NCBI GenBank assembly: GCA_950073265.1
Contig: CATMPJ010000004.1
Span: forward strand, 1-47,313
Source: an uncultured bacterium
Lineage (GTDB): Bacteria > Patescibacteriota > Minisyncoccia > Phycocordibacterales > UBA918
Length of the DNA: 47,313 nucleotides
Reading direction: 5' to 3'
Shown here in pieces: positions 28,684 through 39,961 of this stretch (the stretch's first letter is position 1; every line of letters begins with the position of its first letter). The position numbers and the translations under genes are program-made. The notes beneath the pieces are model-generated. The model ran no database searches. It was not told where the DNA came from and was given only the letters and a program-made list of their open reading frames with translations.

Positions 28684-29685
28684 ATGCAAAGAAACACAAA
28701 ACTATACGAAACAGTTGCGGCACTAATGGCCTCGGGAAAAGGCATCTTAGCGGCTGACGAGAGTGATGGTACAGCGGGGAAGCGTTTGGCGATGGTGCGT
28801 CTGGAGAACACTCCTGAGAATCGCCAAGATTTTCGAGAACTACTGTTTACTGCGCCCGATATCGAAAAATATTTATCAGGTGTGATCATGTTTGACTCAT
28901 CGATTCGCAACGAGACCGACGACGGAGTTTTGTTTGCTGATGTACTTACGGCCAAAGGTATAGTGCCTGGCATTAAGGTAGACAGAGGTACGCGCGCTTT
29001 GCAGGGCTTTAAAGATGAAGAAATTACTCAAGGACTTGATGATTTAGACAAGCGTTTTGCCGAGTACTATGACTTGGGTGCACGTTTTGCTAAATGGCGT
29101 ATGGTGGTTACCATTGATGAAGATAAAACCCCAACATACGAAGCCGTCAGAATGAACTGTGTCATGATGACACGCTATGCACAATTGGCTCAAGCGGCTG
29201 GTATTGTGCCGATTGTTGAGCCAGAGGTAATTCATGCCGGTGATCATTCGCTCGAAAAAGCCGAACTTGAAACCACGCGTACGTTACAGATTCTGTTTCA
29301 AACCCTGCAAGAATATCGAGTCGACTTAGCAGGGCTCATTCTTAAATCCTCTATGGTGTTGGCGGGTGATCGATACCAAAACCAGACTTCAGCGGAAGAG
29401 GTAGCCCAAGCAACTCTACGTACTTTCCACATGTCTGTACCACATGAGACAGGCGGTATTGTTTTTCTTTCTGGTGGACAAAGCCCGAAACGCGCAACTG
29501 AGAATCTTAACGCGATTGCAAAGTTAGGCGCACAACCATGGCCAATTACCTACTCATTCTCACGGGCGATTGAAGAGCCTTTCCTTAACGCATGGGCTGG
29601 AAAGTCTGAAAATAGTCAAAAAGCTCAAGAAGTACTGCTTGAGACCTGCAAGCAGAATAGCCTGGCCGCACAGGGAAAGCTCTAA
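28684..29685 (+). CDS. Fructose-bisphosphate aldolase class I
   Basis: GKGILAADESDGTAGKRLA, GIVPIVEPEVI, LILKSSMVLAG, GGIVFLSGGQSPKRATENLNAI. Confidence 0.95.
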   Translation: MQRNTKLYETVAALMASGKGILAADESDGTAGKRLAMVRLENTPENRQDFRELLFTAPDIEKYLSGVIMFDSSIRNETDDGVLFADVLTAKGIVPGIKVDRGTRALQGFKDEEITQGLDDLDKRFAEYYDLGARFAKWRMVVTIDEDKTPTYEAVRMNCVMMTRYAQLAQAAGIVPIVEPEVIHAGDHSLEKAELETTRTLQILFQTLQEYRVDLAGLILKSSMVLAGDRYQNQTSAEEVAQATLRTFHMSVPHETGGIVFLSGGQSPKRATENLNAIAKLGAQPWPITYSFSRAIEEPFLNAWAGKSENSQKAQEVLLETCKQNSLAAQGKL

Positions 29686-29705
29686 CTTTGCGCAAGCAGT
29701 ACCAA

Positions 29706-29732
29706 AAAAGGCGCGTCAGAGACGCGCCTTTT
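29706..29732 (+). terminator. Terminator after aldolase gene
   Basis: AAAAGGCGCGTC-aga-GACGCGCCTTTT. Confidence 0.85.
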
Positions 29733-29750
29733 CACTGAGAAACGAAAACA

Positions 29751-29791
29751 GCACCAGCACGGAAACCGGTGTTGTTTCCGCCCGCTGGTGC
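29751..29791 (-). terminator. Two-tier hairpin, terminator for the 50-aa ORF on the minus strand
   Basis: GCACCAGC...GGAAAC-loop-GTTTCC...GCTGGTGC then TGTTTT on minus strand. Confidence 0.6.
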
Positions 29792-29795
29792 CGGG

Positions 29796-29948
29796 TTATC
29801 TGTCGCGAATAATGCTCTTTGGCATCATTTCCGTTTCCTTAGTTCCGGTAGAGAAATGAGGCGACGGCTTTTGAACGTAAAATAAATATGCGACACATGT
29901 TAAAAGGAACAAGCCGACTGCGAGAAGTGTCCTTGGTTTAATTATCAT
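29796..29948 (-). CDS. 50-aa single-TM small protein MIIKPRTLLAVGLFLLTCVAYLFYVQKPSPHFSTGTKETEMMPKSIIRDR
   Basis: Manual minus-strand translation; strong SD GGGAGG 6 nt before ATG 29948; own terminator. Confidence 0.65.
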   Translation of the reverse strand: MIIKPRTLLAVGLFLLTCVAYLFYVQKPSPHFSTGTKETEMMPKSIIRDR

Positions 29949-30030
29949 TTTCAACCTCCCTCGTTACTATCTTTAAGATAATAGCACACCTATTGGGGCG
30001 GTAATATTTAATTTGAAAATCTAAGCAAAA

Positions 30031-30046
30031 GGCCCCCGCGGGGGCC
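30031..30046 (-). terminator. rpmG terminator
   Basis: GGCCCCCGCGGGGGCC palindrome followed by TTTT on minus strand. Confidence 0.65.
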
Positions 30047-30051
30047 AATAT

Positions 30052-30234
30052 TTACTTTTTCTTTTGTTTGTAGACAGTGTGCTTTTTAGCTACCGGATTA
30101 TATTTGGTAGTTTGATACTTTTTACTCGGGTCTTTCTTGTTTTTGTTGTTGAATCGAGTGTAGTAGACGTGACCTTTACCAACGCCTTTTTCGTCGCCGT
30201 CTGAAACCATCTTGATTAGTAAATCCTGTGACAT
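30052..30234 (-). CDS. rpmG: 50S ribosomal protein bL33 (Cys-free type)
   Basis: HVYYTRFNNKNKKDPSKKYQTTKYNPVAKKHTVYKQKKK. Confidence 0.8.
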   Translation of the reverse strand: MSQDLLIKMVSDGDEKGVGKGHVYYTRFNNKNKKDPSKKYQTTKYNPVAKKHTVYKQKKK

Positions 30235-30244
30235 AGTGCCGCAG

Positions 30245-30272
30245 ATTGTACCAAAAAGCGTTTTATTGTCAA
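30245..30272 (-). promoter_or_regulatory. rpmG promoter TTGACA-16-TACAAT
   Basis: Perfect -35; -10 ends 10 nt before ATG 30234. Confidence 0.85.
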
Positions 30273-30275
30273 TCT

Positions 30276-31082
30276 CTAATACTCCTTAGTCCAGGTTTTA
30301 TGTTCTGCACTGTAGGTACCTATTTTAGTGCGATGGATGTTCCAAGCTAAGCCACAGGTACCGACTTTCTTAGCAATAACTTCGCTTAAAGAACGCATGT
30401 AGGTACCGGAGGTGGCGCTACACATGAATGTCGCAATCTGGTAATGATTTGGCAGGGAAAAATTGTCTAGAACAGATTGCCAGTCTTGACGAACATCAGC
30501 TCGGCGAAAGTCGTTGCCCAAGGCCTTTCGTTTGTCTGTAACTGGAGGGATGGTATTGATCTTATCAAGGGCAGTCTCTACTGTTTCCGTTCGAGAAAGA
30601 GAGGTGAGTGACTCTAAGTGCAATTCGTATATGGTCGACTCTGCAGTTGGAATCTCTATCTCGTCTAGCCGATCTTCTAGTGTCCACGTATGCAGTGGTT
30701 TGCCTTGAACAGTCTTGCTTGAAAAATGGGGGTAGGGAAGCGAAACCTGACCAGTCAGTTTTATTGCAATATATTCAAGTTCTTCCCTAGAGATGCGGGG
30801 AACTTGTATTTCAGACTTTAACCTCCCGAGCACATCCGCAGTGTCAGAAGTAATACCGAAAAGTACTGAGAACGCGTATTCCTTATCAAGTCCATGATAC
30901 TCAGTTTGTTTTTTGCATTCAGCACCGATTAGGACCAGTAATTTTCCTGAGGCCATTGGGTCAAGACGCCCAGCGTAGGCGAGCGGCACATCCGCATACT
31001 GCGGGTGTGCCGCTCGCCACAATTCAGCACACACAAGCGGTGTCTGACCTACAGCTTTTTCTAAAACGACGTAAGGAAGCAT
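30276..31082 (-). CDS. truB: tRNA pseudouridine(55) synthase TruB
   Basis: LAYAGRLDPMASGKLLVLIGAECKK, DKEYAFSVLFGITSDTADVLG, SGTYMRSLSEVIAKKVGT. Confidence 0.9.
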   Translation of the reverse strand: MLPYVVLEKAVGQTPLVCAELWRAAHPQYADVPLAYAGRLDPMASGKLLVLIGAECKKQTEYHGLDKEYAFSVLFGITSDTADVLGRLKSEIQVPRISREELEYIAIKLTGQVSLPYPHFSSKTVQGKPLHTWTLEDRLDEIEIPTAESTIYELHLESLTSLSRTETVETALDKINTIPPVTDKRKALGNDFRRADVRQDWQSVLDNFSLPNHYQIATFMCSATSGTYMRSLSEVIAKKVGTCGLAWNIHRTKIGTYSAEHKTWTKEY

Positions 31083-31166
31083 CTAGCCAAGTGGGTTGCC
31101 CCCTAAGTAGGCATTTACGATGGCTAAAAGTATAAATGCGCCGAGCGCTAACAGTACGATTTTCAT
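31083..31166 (-). CDS. 27-aa hydrophobic peptide MKIVLLALGAFILLAIVNAYLGGNPLG, first cistron before truB
   Basis: Minus-strand frame ending TAG immediately before the truB ATG (TAG|ATG); TACAAT 10 nt upstream of its ATG. Confidence 0.5.
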   Translation of the reverse strand: MKIVLLALGAFILLAIVNAYLGGNPLG

Positions 31167-31225
31167 AGATACGTAGATTGTATCAAATCACAACACACAA
31201 TACCCAGTTTTTAAGCCCGTTTTTC

Positions 31226-31253
31226 TTGACTTTAAAGTGAAGCATAGTAGCAT
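31226..31253 (+). promoter_or_regulatory. V-ATPase operon promoter TTGACT-16-TAGCAT
   Basis: -35 31226-31231, -10 31248-31253; about 113 nt before the first cistron. Confidence 0.55.
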
Positions 31254-31372
31254 ACAGTCGCAAATACCCCCGGACTCCTTCGCGCGAATGTATTTGCTTG
31301 GTCAGCTATACAATTCAAACAGAAAAGCGCCATATTTCACATTACAAATTGATAGTTTAGGTATTAATATTT

Positions 31373-31678
31373 ATGACGGCTCTCGAAGAGATATTACAAA
31401 CGGAGCAAACTGCCGAAAAAGAAATCGCCAACGCAAAAGAAGTTGCCGCTGCAGCGGTCAGTGAAGCTAAGCAAGCTGCGAAAGAAAAGCTTTCTCAAGT
31501 AGATGCAGCATACGAATCTACAAAAATTGAAGCGCTAGAGAAACAGTCAGTTATGGCCGCAAAGGTTAGTGAAAAAATTACCACTGAATCAGAGCAACGA
31601 ATTAAGTCTCTGACCGCAAATTTTGCCGCAAAACAAGCAGCGCTTGTCCAAATGTTAAAGGATCGCTTCGTAGCTTAG
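31373..31678 (+). CDS. V-type ATPase small coiled-coil stalk subunit (H/G-like)
   Basis: 101-aa Ala/Lys/Glu-rich coiled coil, first gene of the ATPase operon. Confidence 0.65.
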   Translation: MTALEEILQTEQTAEKEIANAKEVAAAAVSEAKQAAKEKLSQVDAAYESTKIEALEKQSVMAAKVSEKITTESEQRIKSLTANFAAKQAALVQMLKDRFVA

Positions 31679-31699
31679 TCGAAGTCGTCACATTCTTGT

Positions 31700-33655
31700 A
31701 TGTCCATCGTTTCAATGCAGAAAGTAAGATTAATTGTTCACCAAGATGAGGTGGATACTGCTCTTGCAGTACTACAACGACATGGCGCGATGCAGTTCAC
31801 TGACGTCACGGATGAAACTATGGGAGACACGGCAGTAGTATTTCCACATGCGACGCTATTACCACGTGTGCAGCATGCTGCTAATTTTCTTTCTCAATAC
31901 TCACCGAACGTAGGTTTCTTTAAAGCTCTCCGTGAAGGCACGCGTACTAACATGTCAGAGAAAGCAGTACAAAAGAGAACTGCTGAGACAGACGACATCG
32001 AGTCAATTGTTGTTGATGTCGAGGCTCTTCAGGTAGAGTTTGCTGACAAAAACGAAATTATTCGTCGTCTTGAAGAACGTGAAGCAATACTTACTGTTTG
32101 GAAAGAATTGCCGTACAAGATATCAGAATTACACACTGGTTTAACGACAACTAGACTCGTCCGCAGGAATAATCCTCGTAAAGAAGATGTGTTACGAGAT
32201 ATTTTAGAAACTGCATTTAACGAAGCAAATATCTCTTATGCGATTACGCCAATTAGTACAGAGCTTGTGGCAGTTACCGTACTTAATGAAGAACTATCTG
32301 CGGCTATAACAGTGATTGAATCAATCAAAGCAGAATTGATTAGCACACCATTAGGTGAGGAAACGCCTGAGATAGAGCTTATTAAAGTGCAGGAATCGCT
32401 GGCCAAAATGCGAGGAGAGATAGCTCTATTACATGATCAAGCAGAACACTTCGCTATTACTCATTTAAAAACCCTGCAAATTGACGCGGAGTTGCTAAAC
32501 TGGGAGCGTAATCGATTTGCAGCACGAGCAACCAGTAAACAAACCACTTTCACAACGGTTTTTGAAGGTTGGCTTCATGCTGGTAAAAAAGACGCAGTAC
32601 TTGCTGATTTCGTTGCGCAAGACATCACTGCAATGTTAGTCGAAGCAGAAATTAAAGACGGAGAAGTGCCACCAGTAGAAATCGAAAACCACCCATTAGT
32701 GGCTCCATTTGAGGCGGTAACTAGACTGTATGGTATGCCAGGGTATAAAGATCTTGACCCAACAGTATTTTTGGCAGGTTTCTTTTTCCTTTTCTTCGGT
32801 CTTTGCCTTACTGATGTGGGGTATGGTCTCGCTCTTGTTATAGGCTCACTTTTTATTTTGCTCTTTACCAAAGTTGCAGCCGGGACACGCTTGTTTGCTA
32901 AGTTGTTACTCTTCATTGGTGCTTCAACAGTTGCAATTGGTGCACTATTTGGCGGTTATTTAGGGATTGCGCCAGAATCTCTACCCGCCCCGCTACAGGC
33001 TATTCAATTGTTTGACCCAATTGGTAACCCTCTCCCAGTATTTTATTTGGCGCTTGCATTCGGAGTGCTACAAGTAATGGTTGGGTTACTGCTTAAAATC
33101 TATAGCGATGCATGCAATGGCGATTTGCTTGGAGGTATACTAGATCAGGGTCCGTGGTTGCTTATGTTTGCTATTGGCATACTATACGTATTAACGGCAG
33201 TAGGGTATGTCTCAATCTTGACGATTAATCAAATTGGTAATTTAGCAATTGTCGGTGCAGTTCTAATTGTGCTCGCTGCCGGACGTAATGGGGAAGGTGT
33301 GTTTGGTAAAATCATTGCTGCCTTCCTCGGTCTCTATGCTGGAGTTGGTTTCCTTTCAGATATTTTGTCTTACTCACGTCTCTTGGCGTTGGGTCTGGCA
33401 ACGTCGGCTCTCGCTTTTGCCGTAAATCTTATCGCCAGCATGGTGCTTGGTGTGCCGTATATTGGCTTTATTTTGGCGGCTGTTATTTTCCTCATTGGCC
33501 ACGCTTTTACTCTTATCATTAACACGCTTGGAGCTTTCATTCATAGTGCTCGTCTCCAATTCGTTGAGTTCTTCAGTAAATTTATTGTTGGTACTGGAAA
33601 AGAATTCACACCACTCACTCGCTCCGAAGATTATGTTACGGTCGGAGACGATTGA
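31700..33655 (+). CDS. ntpI: V-type ATPase subunit I (a-type)
   Basis: Large N-terminal cytoplasmic domain; GFFFLFFGLCLTDVGYGL and SYSRLLALGLATSALAFAVN. Confidence 0.93.
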   Translation: MSIVSMQKVRLIVHQDEVDTALAVLQRHGAMQFTDVTDETMGDTAVVFPHATLLPRVQHAANFLSQYSPNVGFFKALREGTRTNMSEKAVQKRTAETDDIESIVVDVEALQVEFADKNEIIRRLEEREAILTVWKELPYKISELHTGLTTTRLVRRNNPRKEDVLRDILETAFNEANISYAITPISTELVAVTVLNEELSAAITVIESIKAELISTPLGEETPEIELIKVQESLAKMRGEIALLHDQAEHFAITHLKTLQIDAELLNWERNRFAARATSKQTTFTTVFEGWLHAGKKDAVLADFVAQDITAMLVEAEIKDGEVPPVEIENHPLVAPFEAVTRLYGMPGYKDLDPTVFLAGFFFLFFGLCLTDVGYGLALVIGSLFILLFTKVAAGTRLFAKLLLFIGASTVAIGALFGGYLGIAPESLPAPLQAIQLFDPIGNPLPVFYLALAFGVLQVMVGLLLKIYSDACNGDLLGGILDQGPWLLMFAIGILYVLTAVGYVSILTINQIGNLAIVGAVLIVLAAGRNGEGVFGKIIAAFLGLYAGVGFLSDILSYSRLLALGLATSALAFAVNLIASMVLGVPYIGFILAAVIFLIGHAFTLIINTLGAFIHSARLQFVEFFSKFIVGTGKEFTPLTRSEDYVTVGDD

Positions 33656-33684
33656 TCGTAATTTTATTCAGTTATAAAAGTTAA

Positions 33685-34176
<492 letters not shown>

Positions 34177-34187
34177 TTATTTGCTGT

Positions 34188-34760
34188 ATGTCTCAAAGCT
34201 CACTCATTGAAAAAATTAAACAAGGTGCCGCCAAGACGGTAGCAGAAATAGAAGCAGCAGCAGCGGCTGAGATTGCAACTATTGAACGTGAGACTGAGGC
34301 GGTACTTAAAAACAAGCAAGCAGAACAAGCAATTGCGATTGAAAAAGCAACGGAGCATGCAGCCCTTGTTGCTTCATCGAAGGCTAAGCAAGCTGGTAAT
34401 ATCGCATTTCAAAATGCTAAGCGTAAAGAAATCGATGGTGTATTTGCAGAGTTCCACACTGCAATAAAAAACTTAGAAAGTGATGAATATGTTGCTCTCA
34501 GCACGAAGCTCGCCGAGATAGCTGTTCCAGAAAAGGTAACGGCTACAGACGTATTTGCTCCAAAAGGACGAGTCGAAGAAACACAAAAGGTTCTAAAAAA
34601 GTTGCACATTGATGCCTCAATTACCGAAGTGACCAATCTGATAGCCGGAATGGTTGTGCATACTAAGGATGGTGTGTATGACGCGAGCTTAGACCGTATG
34701 TTGAGCGAACAGCGTCCTGAGCTGGAAATCGAACTAATGAACATGGTTGAAGCCAAATAA
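34188..34760 (+). CDS. ntpE: V-type ATPase subunit E
   Basis: MSQSSLIEKIKQGAAKTVAEIEAAAAAEI coiled coil, operon position. Start at 34188. Confidence 0.82.
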   Translation: MSQSSLIEKIKQGAAKTVAEIEAAAAAEIATIERETEAVLKNKQAEQAIAIEKATEHAALVASSKAKQAGNIAFQNAKRKEIDGVFAEFHTAIKNLESDEYVALSTKLAEIAVPEKVTATDVFAPKGRVEETQKVLKKLHIDASITEVTNLIAGMVVHTKDGVYDASLDRMLSEQRPELEIELMNMVEAK

Positions 34761-34761
34761 C

Positions 34762-35757
34762 ATGCAAACTTCATATATCTACAGTGTCAGTCGCGTAAAT
34801 ACGCTTAGAGAGTATCTGCTTACCAAAACAGATATTGAGCGTTTACTCGTGGCTGCACCTGGAGATGAATTGCACACAGCCCTGAAGGAAACCTATTTAG
34901 CACCGTATCTTACTCGTCTTGATGACGAAGATATGGCAAAGGCGATAGAGCTAACCCTTATTGATGCTAAACGGTTAGTGCACCAAATCGCACCGCACGG
35001 TGATATGTTCCGAGTTCTCTGGGTGCATTATGACATTCACAATTTGCGCGTCTTTGCAAAAGCACAGCATGAACAAATCACGTTTAGTGATTTGGCTCCA
35101 TATCTTTCCCAGCGTGGTGTCTATGACCCGGTGGTCTTATATGAAAATGCTGAGAACCGAACATTAGACTCTATGCAGGTTGGTTGGAAAGCACAAGAGG
35201 TTTTTGACAGAGCAGTTGCGCTGGTGCAGGAGGGCAGGTTAGAGGCTGTTGATGCGTTGTTCGATGTGTTGTACTTCGAAACGGCCAAAGCAATTGCTGA
35301 AAAAAGTGGCGATTTGTTCATCAAGCGTTTCGTTATAGCGAATATCGACATCTTCAATGTCAAAAGTCGGCTACGAGCATTATCGCATCAAGCGGTTGCT
35401 GATAATGGAGTTCATTTTATTGCTGGCGGAACCTTCTCAAAAGAGTCACTCGACACAAAAGATGACACACTAACAGCATTGTCTCGACTCGGTTCATCTG
35501 CACAGTGGACATCGGCGATAGAGCAGTACAGTAAATCTGGTAACACAACCAGCCTTGATGTGGCAGCAGATGAATATCTTATCGCTTTAGCTAAAGAAGC
35601 TAGTAGTGACATGTTTAGTTCCGCCTCGTTGGTACTCTATTACTTACTGTGTCGCCAGTCGGCAGCTAATGTGCGGACTATCGTTGTTGGTAAAAACAGT
35701 GGAATGTCAGAGGATTCTATTCGCGCTAACCTAAGAATGAGTTATGTCAACGAGTAA
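34762..35757 (+). CDS. ntpC: V-type ATPase subunit C (d)
   Basis: YIYSVSRVNTLREYLLTKTDIERLL, DIFNVKSRLRAL, operon position. Confidence 0.85.
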   Translation: MQTSYIYSVSRVNTLREYLLTKTDIERLLVAAPGDELHTALKETYLAPYLTRLDDEDMAKAIELTLIDAKRLVHQIAPHGDMFRVLWVHYDIHNLRVFAKAQHEQITFSDLAPYLSQRGVYDPVVLYENAENRTLDSMQVGWKAQEVFDRAVALVQEGRLEAVDALFDVLYFETAKAIAEKSGDLFIKRFVIANIDIFNVKSRLRALSHQAVADNGVHFIAGGTFSKESLDTKDDTLTALSRLGSSAQWTSAIEQYSKSGNTTSLDVAADEYLIALAKEASSDMFSSASLVLYYLLCRQSAANVRTIVVGKNSGMSEDSIRANLRMSYVNE

Positions 35758-36094
35758 AGAGTACAAAATTGCTATCATTGGTCCAACCGAAACCGTCTCT
35801 GGTTTCAAAGCTTTGGGTGCGGTGGCATACGATGCAACCTCAGGTGCACAAGCGATTGAACACTTGCGAGTGATTAAGGAAAAAACAAATGATCCAGATG
35901 CAAACGAACGCTACGCAGTGGTATGCATCATCGAAGATATTATGAAAGATCTCGATGAGACAGAATACGCAAAAGTAGCGACCGGTGCCTTACCAGCTGT
36001 AGTGTTACTTCCCGGTACAAACGGCAGCCAGGGCTATGCTATCAAACGTCTCCGACAGATGGCTGAACAGGCAGTCGGTGCAGCCATTATTTAA
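35744..36094 (+). CDS. V-type ATPase subunit F
   Basis: YKIAIIGPTETVSGFKALGAVAYDA...VVCIIEDIMKDL, operon position. Confidence 0.85.
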   Translation: MSTSKEYKIAIIGPTETVSGFKALGAVAYDATSGAQAIEHLRVIKEKTNDPDANERYAVVCIIEDIMKDLDETEYAKVATGALPAVVLLPGTNGSQGYAIKRLRQMAEQAVGAAII

Positions 36095-36123
36095 TTTATA
36101 CGTATTACAGGAATTATAAAACC

Positions 36124-37914
36124 ATGACTAAAACACAGAACAAAACAAATGAAGATATCGCCGGAGGTACTATCCTCCGCGTGACTGGCCCGCTGGTGCG
36201 TGCTAAAGGGATGGCCGAAGCCAAGCTGTACGAGGTAGTAAAAGTATCTGAGGAGAAATTACTCGGAGAAATTATCGAACTTCACGGCGACGAAGCAGCG
36301 ATTCAGGTATATGAAGAAACCGCTGGAATCGCGCCAGGTGATTCGGTGTACCGTACTGGTCGCACTATGTCGGTAGCGCTAGCACCAGGACTACTTGAGT
36401 CTATTTACGACGGTGTACAGCGACCACTGCAGAAAATCGAGGAAGTAGCAGACGGCTGTTATATCAAGCGCGGGATTGAAGCTGATCCAATTGATATGCA
36501 AAAGAAATGGAAGTTCACTCCAGTCGCTAAGGTGGGTGACAGCGTTTCAGGAGGAGATGTTCTCGGGGAAGTCCAAGAAACATCACTTATTGTGCACAAA
36601 GTCATGGTGCCACCAAACGAATCAGGAGTGGTTACTTCAATTCAGTCTGGTGAATTTATAGTGACGGAAGAAATTGCAACTCTAACAAAGGACGACGGTT
36701 CTGTGGCGTCCTTGCCAATGTTGCAATACTGGCCAATTCGCGTAGCTCGTCCGAAGGCGTCTAAGATTTTCCCAAGCGAGCCACTACGTACTGGTGGCCG
36801 TTCAATCGACACATTTTTCCCAATTGCAAAAGGTGGCGCTGGCTGTATTCCTGGACCATTCGGAGCTGGTAAAACCGTAACGCAGCAGTCAATCGCGAAG
36901 TACTGTGACGCGGAAATCATTGTATACATCGGTTGTGGTGAGCGCGGAAACGAAATGACTGAGGTATTGACTGAGTTCCCACACCTTATCGACCCAAATA
37001 CTGGCGAGCCGTTGATGAAGCGAACTATTCTGATTGCTAACACCTCAAACATGCCAGTAGCTGCTCGTGAAGCGTCTGTGTACACGGGTATTACAATCGC
37101 CGAATATTATCGAGACATGGGCTATAACGTAGCGCTGATGGCTGACTCAACTTCACGTTGGGCAGAAGCGATGCGTGAAATCTCAGGACGACTTGAAGAA
37201 ATGCCTGGTGAAGAAGGGTACCCAGCGTACTTGTCTTCACGAACTGCAGAGTTCTATGAGCGAGCAGGTATTGTAAAGACACTAGGTAGCGAAGGACGAA
37301 CCGGTTCACTTACTGTTATCGGTGCAGTATCGCCTCCAGGAGGAGACCTTTCAGAGCCAGTGTCTCAAGCGACCCTCCGTGTAACCAAGACATTCTGGTC
37401 ACTGGATTCAGATCTTGCCTACAAGAAGCACTTCCCATCAATCAACTGGCTGACATCGTACTCACTGTACGCACCAAACTTTGAAGGTTTCTGGAAAGAC
37501 GAAATCGCTCCAGATTTTGCTGCGGTGCGTTCAACCGCAATGAAACTGCTAGAACAAGAATCCAAATTACTTGAAATTGTACGTCTCGTTGGTATGGAGT
37601 CACTTTCTAACAGCGACCGTCTCGTACTTGAAGTTGCACGCATGATTCGTGAAGACTTCTTATTCCAAAACGCCTTCGATAAAGATGATGCGTATACACC
37701 ACTAAATCGCCAATACGGTATCCTGAAGTCAATTATGACGTTCTACGAAGCGGGACAGTCTGTGGTAAATAATCCGGAATTTGATTTCTCAGATTTCACC
37801 CAGATCGCAACGTACAGCGAAGTGGCCTCCCTCAAGGAAAAGCTTGATTGGGACATCAAAGATTATCAGTCATTCCAAGATCGCGTTAAGAGCGAAATCG
37901 AAGCCTTGGCATAA
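36124..37914 (+). CDS. ntpA: V-type ATPase catalytic subunit A
   Basis: [41 protein letters not shown]. Confidence 0.97.
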   Translation: MTKTQNKTNEDIAGGTILRVTGPLVRAKGMAEAKLYEVVKVSEEKLLGEIIELHGDEAAIQVYEETAGIAPGDSVYRTGRTMSVALAPGLLESIYDGVQRPLQKIEEVADGCYIKRGIEADPIDMQKKWKFTPVAKVGDSVSGGDVLGEVQETSLIVHKVMVPPNESGVVTSIQSGEFIVTEEIATLTKDDGSVASLPMLQYWPIRVARPKASKIFPSEPLRTGGRSIDTFFPIAKGGAGCIPGPFGAGKTVTQQSIAKYCDAEIIVYIGCGERGNEMTEVLTEFPHLIDPNTGEPLMKRTILIANTSNMPVAAREASVYTGITIAEYYRDMGYNVALMADSTSRWAEAMREISGRLEEMPGEEGYPAYLSSRTAEFYERAGIVKTLGSEGRTGSLTVIGAVSPPGGDLSEPVSQATLRVTKTFWSLDSDLAYKKHFPSINWLTSYSLYAPNFEGFWKDEIAPDFAAVRSTAMKLLEQESKLLEIVRLVGMESLSNSDRLVLEVARMIREDFLFQNAFDKDDAYTPLNRQYGILKSIMTFYEAGQSVVNNPEFDFSDFTQIATYSEVASLKEKLDWDIKDYQSFQDRVKSEIEALA

Positions 37915-37928
37915 GTAATAAAATCAAC

Positions 37929-39320
37929 ATGAGTAACAAAGAATACAAATCAATTTCTTCAATCGCCGGACCGCTACTCGTCGTAGAGGGTGTTGACGGT
38001 GCAAAATATGAAGAGCTTGTTGAAGTAAACGTGCCCGGTGAAAGTAAGCCACGTTTTGGTAAGGTGCTTGATACTTCAAAAGATAAGGCAGTAGTTCAGA
38101 TGTTCGACTCGACTGCAGGTATGACTGCAGATGAAACACGAGTACGTTTCAAAGGAGAAACGCTTAAGCTTGGTGTATCTGAAGATATGCTTGGTCGGGT
38201 ATTTAATGGAGCAGGCGAGGTAGCTGATGGTGGTCCAGAATTGGTGCCAGAACAACGTCGCGACATTGCTGGAGAACCGATGAACCCATACTCTCGTGAA
38301 TTCCCAAACGACTTCATTCAGACTGGTATCGGTTCTATCGACGTAATGAATACACTGGTGCGTGGCCAGAAGCTACCAATTTTCTCTGGGGCTGGGCTAC
38401 CACACTCACGACTGGCTGCGCAGATCGCTCGACAAGCATCCGTAAAGGACGGTGCAGACTTCGCGATTGTGTTTGCGACACTTGGTGTATCTTTTGAAGA
38501 AGCTGAATACTTCCGACGTGAATTCGAAGAAGCGGGAGCGTTAGAGCGGTCGGTGCTCTTCATTAACACTGCGGCTGATCCGGTAGTGGAGCGTATTTCA
38601 ACGCCACGTATGGCGCTCACGACGGCAGAGTACCTGGCGTTTGAAAAGGGAATGCACGTACTGGTAATCCTTACGGATCTCACCAACTACTGTGAGGCGC
38701 TTCGAGAAGTGTCTGCAGCCCGCAAAGAAGTTCCGGGACGTCGGGGATATCCTGGTTACCTCTACACTGACCTTTCAACTATTTATGAACGAGCCGGTCG
38801 CGTGAAAGGGAAGGCGGGTACAATCACCCAAATTCCAATTCTGACCATGCCTGACGATGATAAAACGCACCCAGTACCAGACCTTACGGGGTACATTACT
38901 GAAGGTCAGTTCGTAATCTCACGTGAACTATATCGAAAGGGCGTGTTCCCACCGGTAGACGTGCAAGGTTCTCTATCACGACTCTGGTCAGCGGGAGTAG
39001 GTGAGGGGAAGACTCGCGCAGACCATTCGGCACTAAAGGATCAGTTGTTTGCATCATACGCAACCGGTCGAGAGGTGCGTGAACTCGCGGTGGTTCTTGG
39101 GGAAGCATCGCTTGATGATACTGACCGCGCACACCTCAAGTTTGCTGACGCATTCGAAAAAGAATTTGTTGGACAAGGTGAATACGAAAATCGCTCAGTT
39201 GAAGAATCTCTAGATATCGGCTGGAAGCTTCTCTCAATGCTTCCACGAACATCACTTAAGCGTGTAAAGGCTGAACAAATTGAACAATACATGCCTAAAA
39301 CTGAAGTAACTGCTGAATAA
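37929..39320 (+). CDS. ntpB: V-type ATPase subunit B
   Basis: [43 protein letters not shown]. Confidence 0.97.
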   Translation: MSNKEYKSISSIAGPLLVVEGVDGAKYEELVEVNVPGESKPRFGKVLDTSKDKAVVQMFDSTAGMTADETRVRFKGETLKLGVSEDMLGRVFNGAGEVADGGPELVPEQRRDIAGEPMNPYSREFPNDFIQTGIGSIDVMNTLVRGQKLPIFSGAGLPHSRLAAQIARQASVKDGADFAIVFATLGVSFEEAEYFRREFEEAGALERSVLFINTAADPVVERISTPRMALTTAEYLAFEKGMHVLVILTDLTNYCEALREVSAARKEVPGRRGYPGYLYTDLSTIYERAGRVKGKAGTITQIPILTMPDDDKTHPVPDLTGYITEGQFVISRELYRKGVFPPVDVQGSLSRLWSAGVGEGKTRADHSALKDQLFASYATGREVRELAVVLGEASLDDTDRAHLKFADAFEKEFVGQGEYENRSVEESLDIGWKLLSMLPRTSLKRVKAEQIEQYMPKTEVTAE

Positions 39321-39325
39321 ATACC

Positions 39326-39961
39326 GTGGCTATTCTAAAAGTTAACCCAACTCGAATTGCTCTCCTTGGGCTCAAGAAAGAGCTCAAGGTAGCAAAAAAG
39401 GGACATAAGCTCTTGAAAGATAAGCGAGATGGACTCGTGAAGAAATTCATGACGGTTATCTATGAAGCAAAGAGCACCCGAGAATCAGTCGAAGAACGGC
39501 TTGGGGCTGCTTTTGATTCATATAGCCGCGCTAGCGCTATGACGGCTGCAGCAACACTGGACAGCGCTTTCTTAGCACCCAGTGCGAAGATTGATTTAGG
39601 GGTGTCGGTAAAAAGTGTTATGTCTGTAAAAATCCCTGAATTCACTGTAGAGAAGTCAGGTTCAGCTTTTTCGTACGGTCTCTACGAAACCACTGGTGAT
39701 CTTGATAACGCGATTGTAAAATTTGACGATGTCATCGTAGATATTCTTCGCCTCGCTGAGCTTGAGAAAACCGCCGAAAACTTGGCAGAAGAAATTGAAA
39801 AAACCCGTCGTCGTGTGTCAGCACTTGAAAACGTTCGGATTCCAAATCTCGAAGATACCATCAAATTCATTACTATGCAGCTTGATGAGCGAAATCGAGA
39901 TGCGGTGGTGTCTACCATGCGCGTTAAAGCCATGATCCTAGCCAAGGAGGAGAATTCTTAA
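39326..39961 (+). CDS. ntpD: V-type ATPase subunit D (GTG start)
   Basis: VNPTRIALLGLKKELKVAKKGHKLLKDKRDGL. Confidence 0.93.
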   Translation: MAILKVNPTRIALLGLKKELKVAKKGHKLLKDKRDGLVKKFMTVIYEAKSTRESVEERLGAAFDSYSRASAMTAAATLDSAFLAPSAKIDLGVSVKSVMSVKIPEFTVEKSGSAFSYGLYETTGDLDNAIVKFDDVIVDILRLAELEKTAENLAEEIEKTRRRVSALENVRIPNLEDTIKFITMQLDERNRDAVVSTMRVKAMILAKEENS

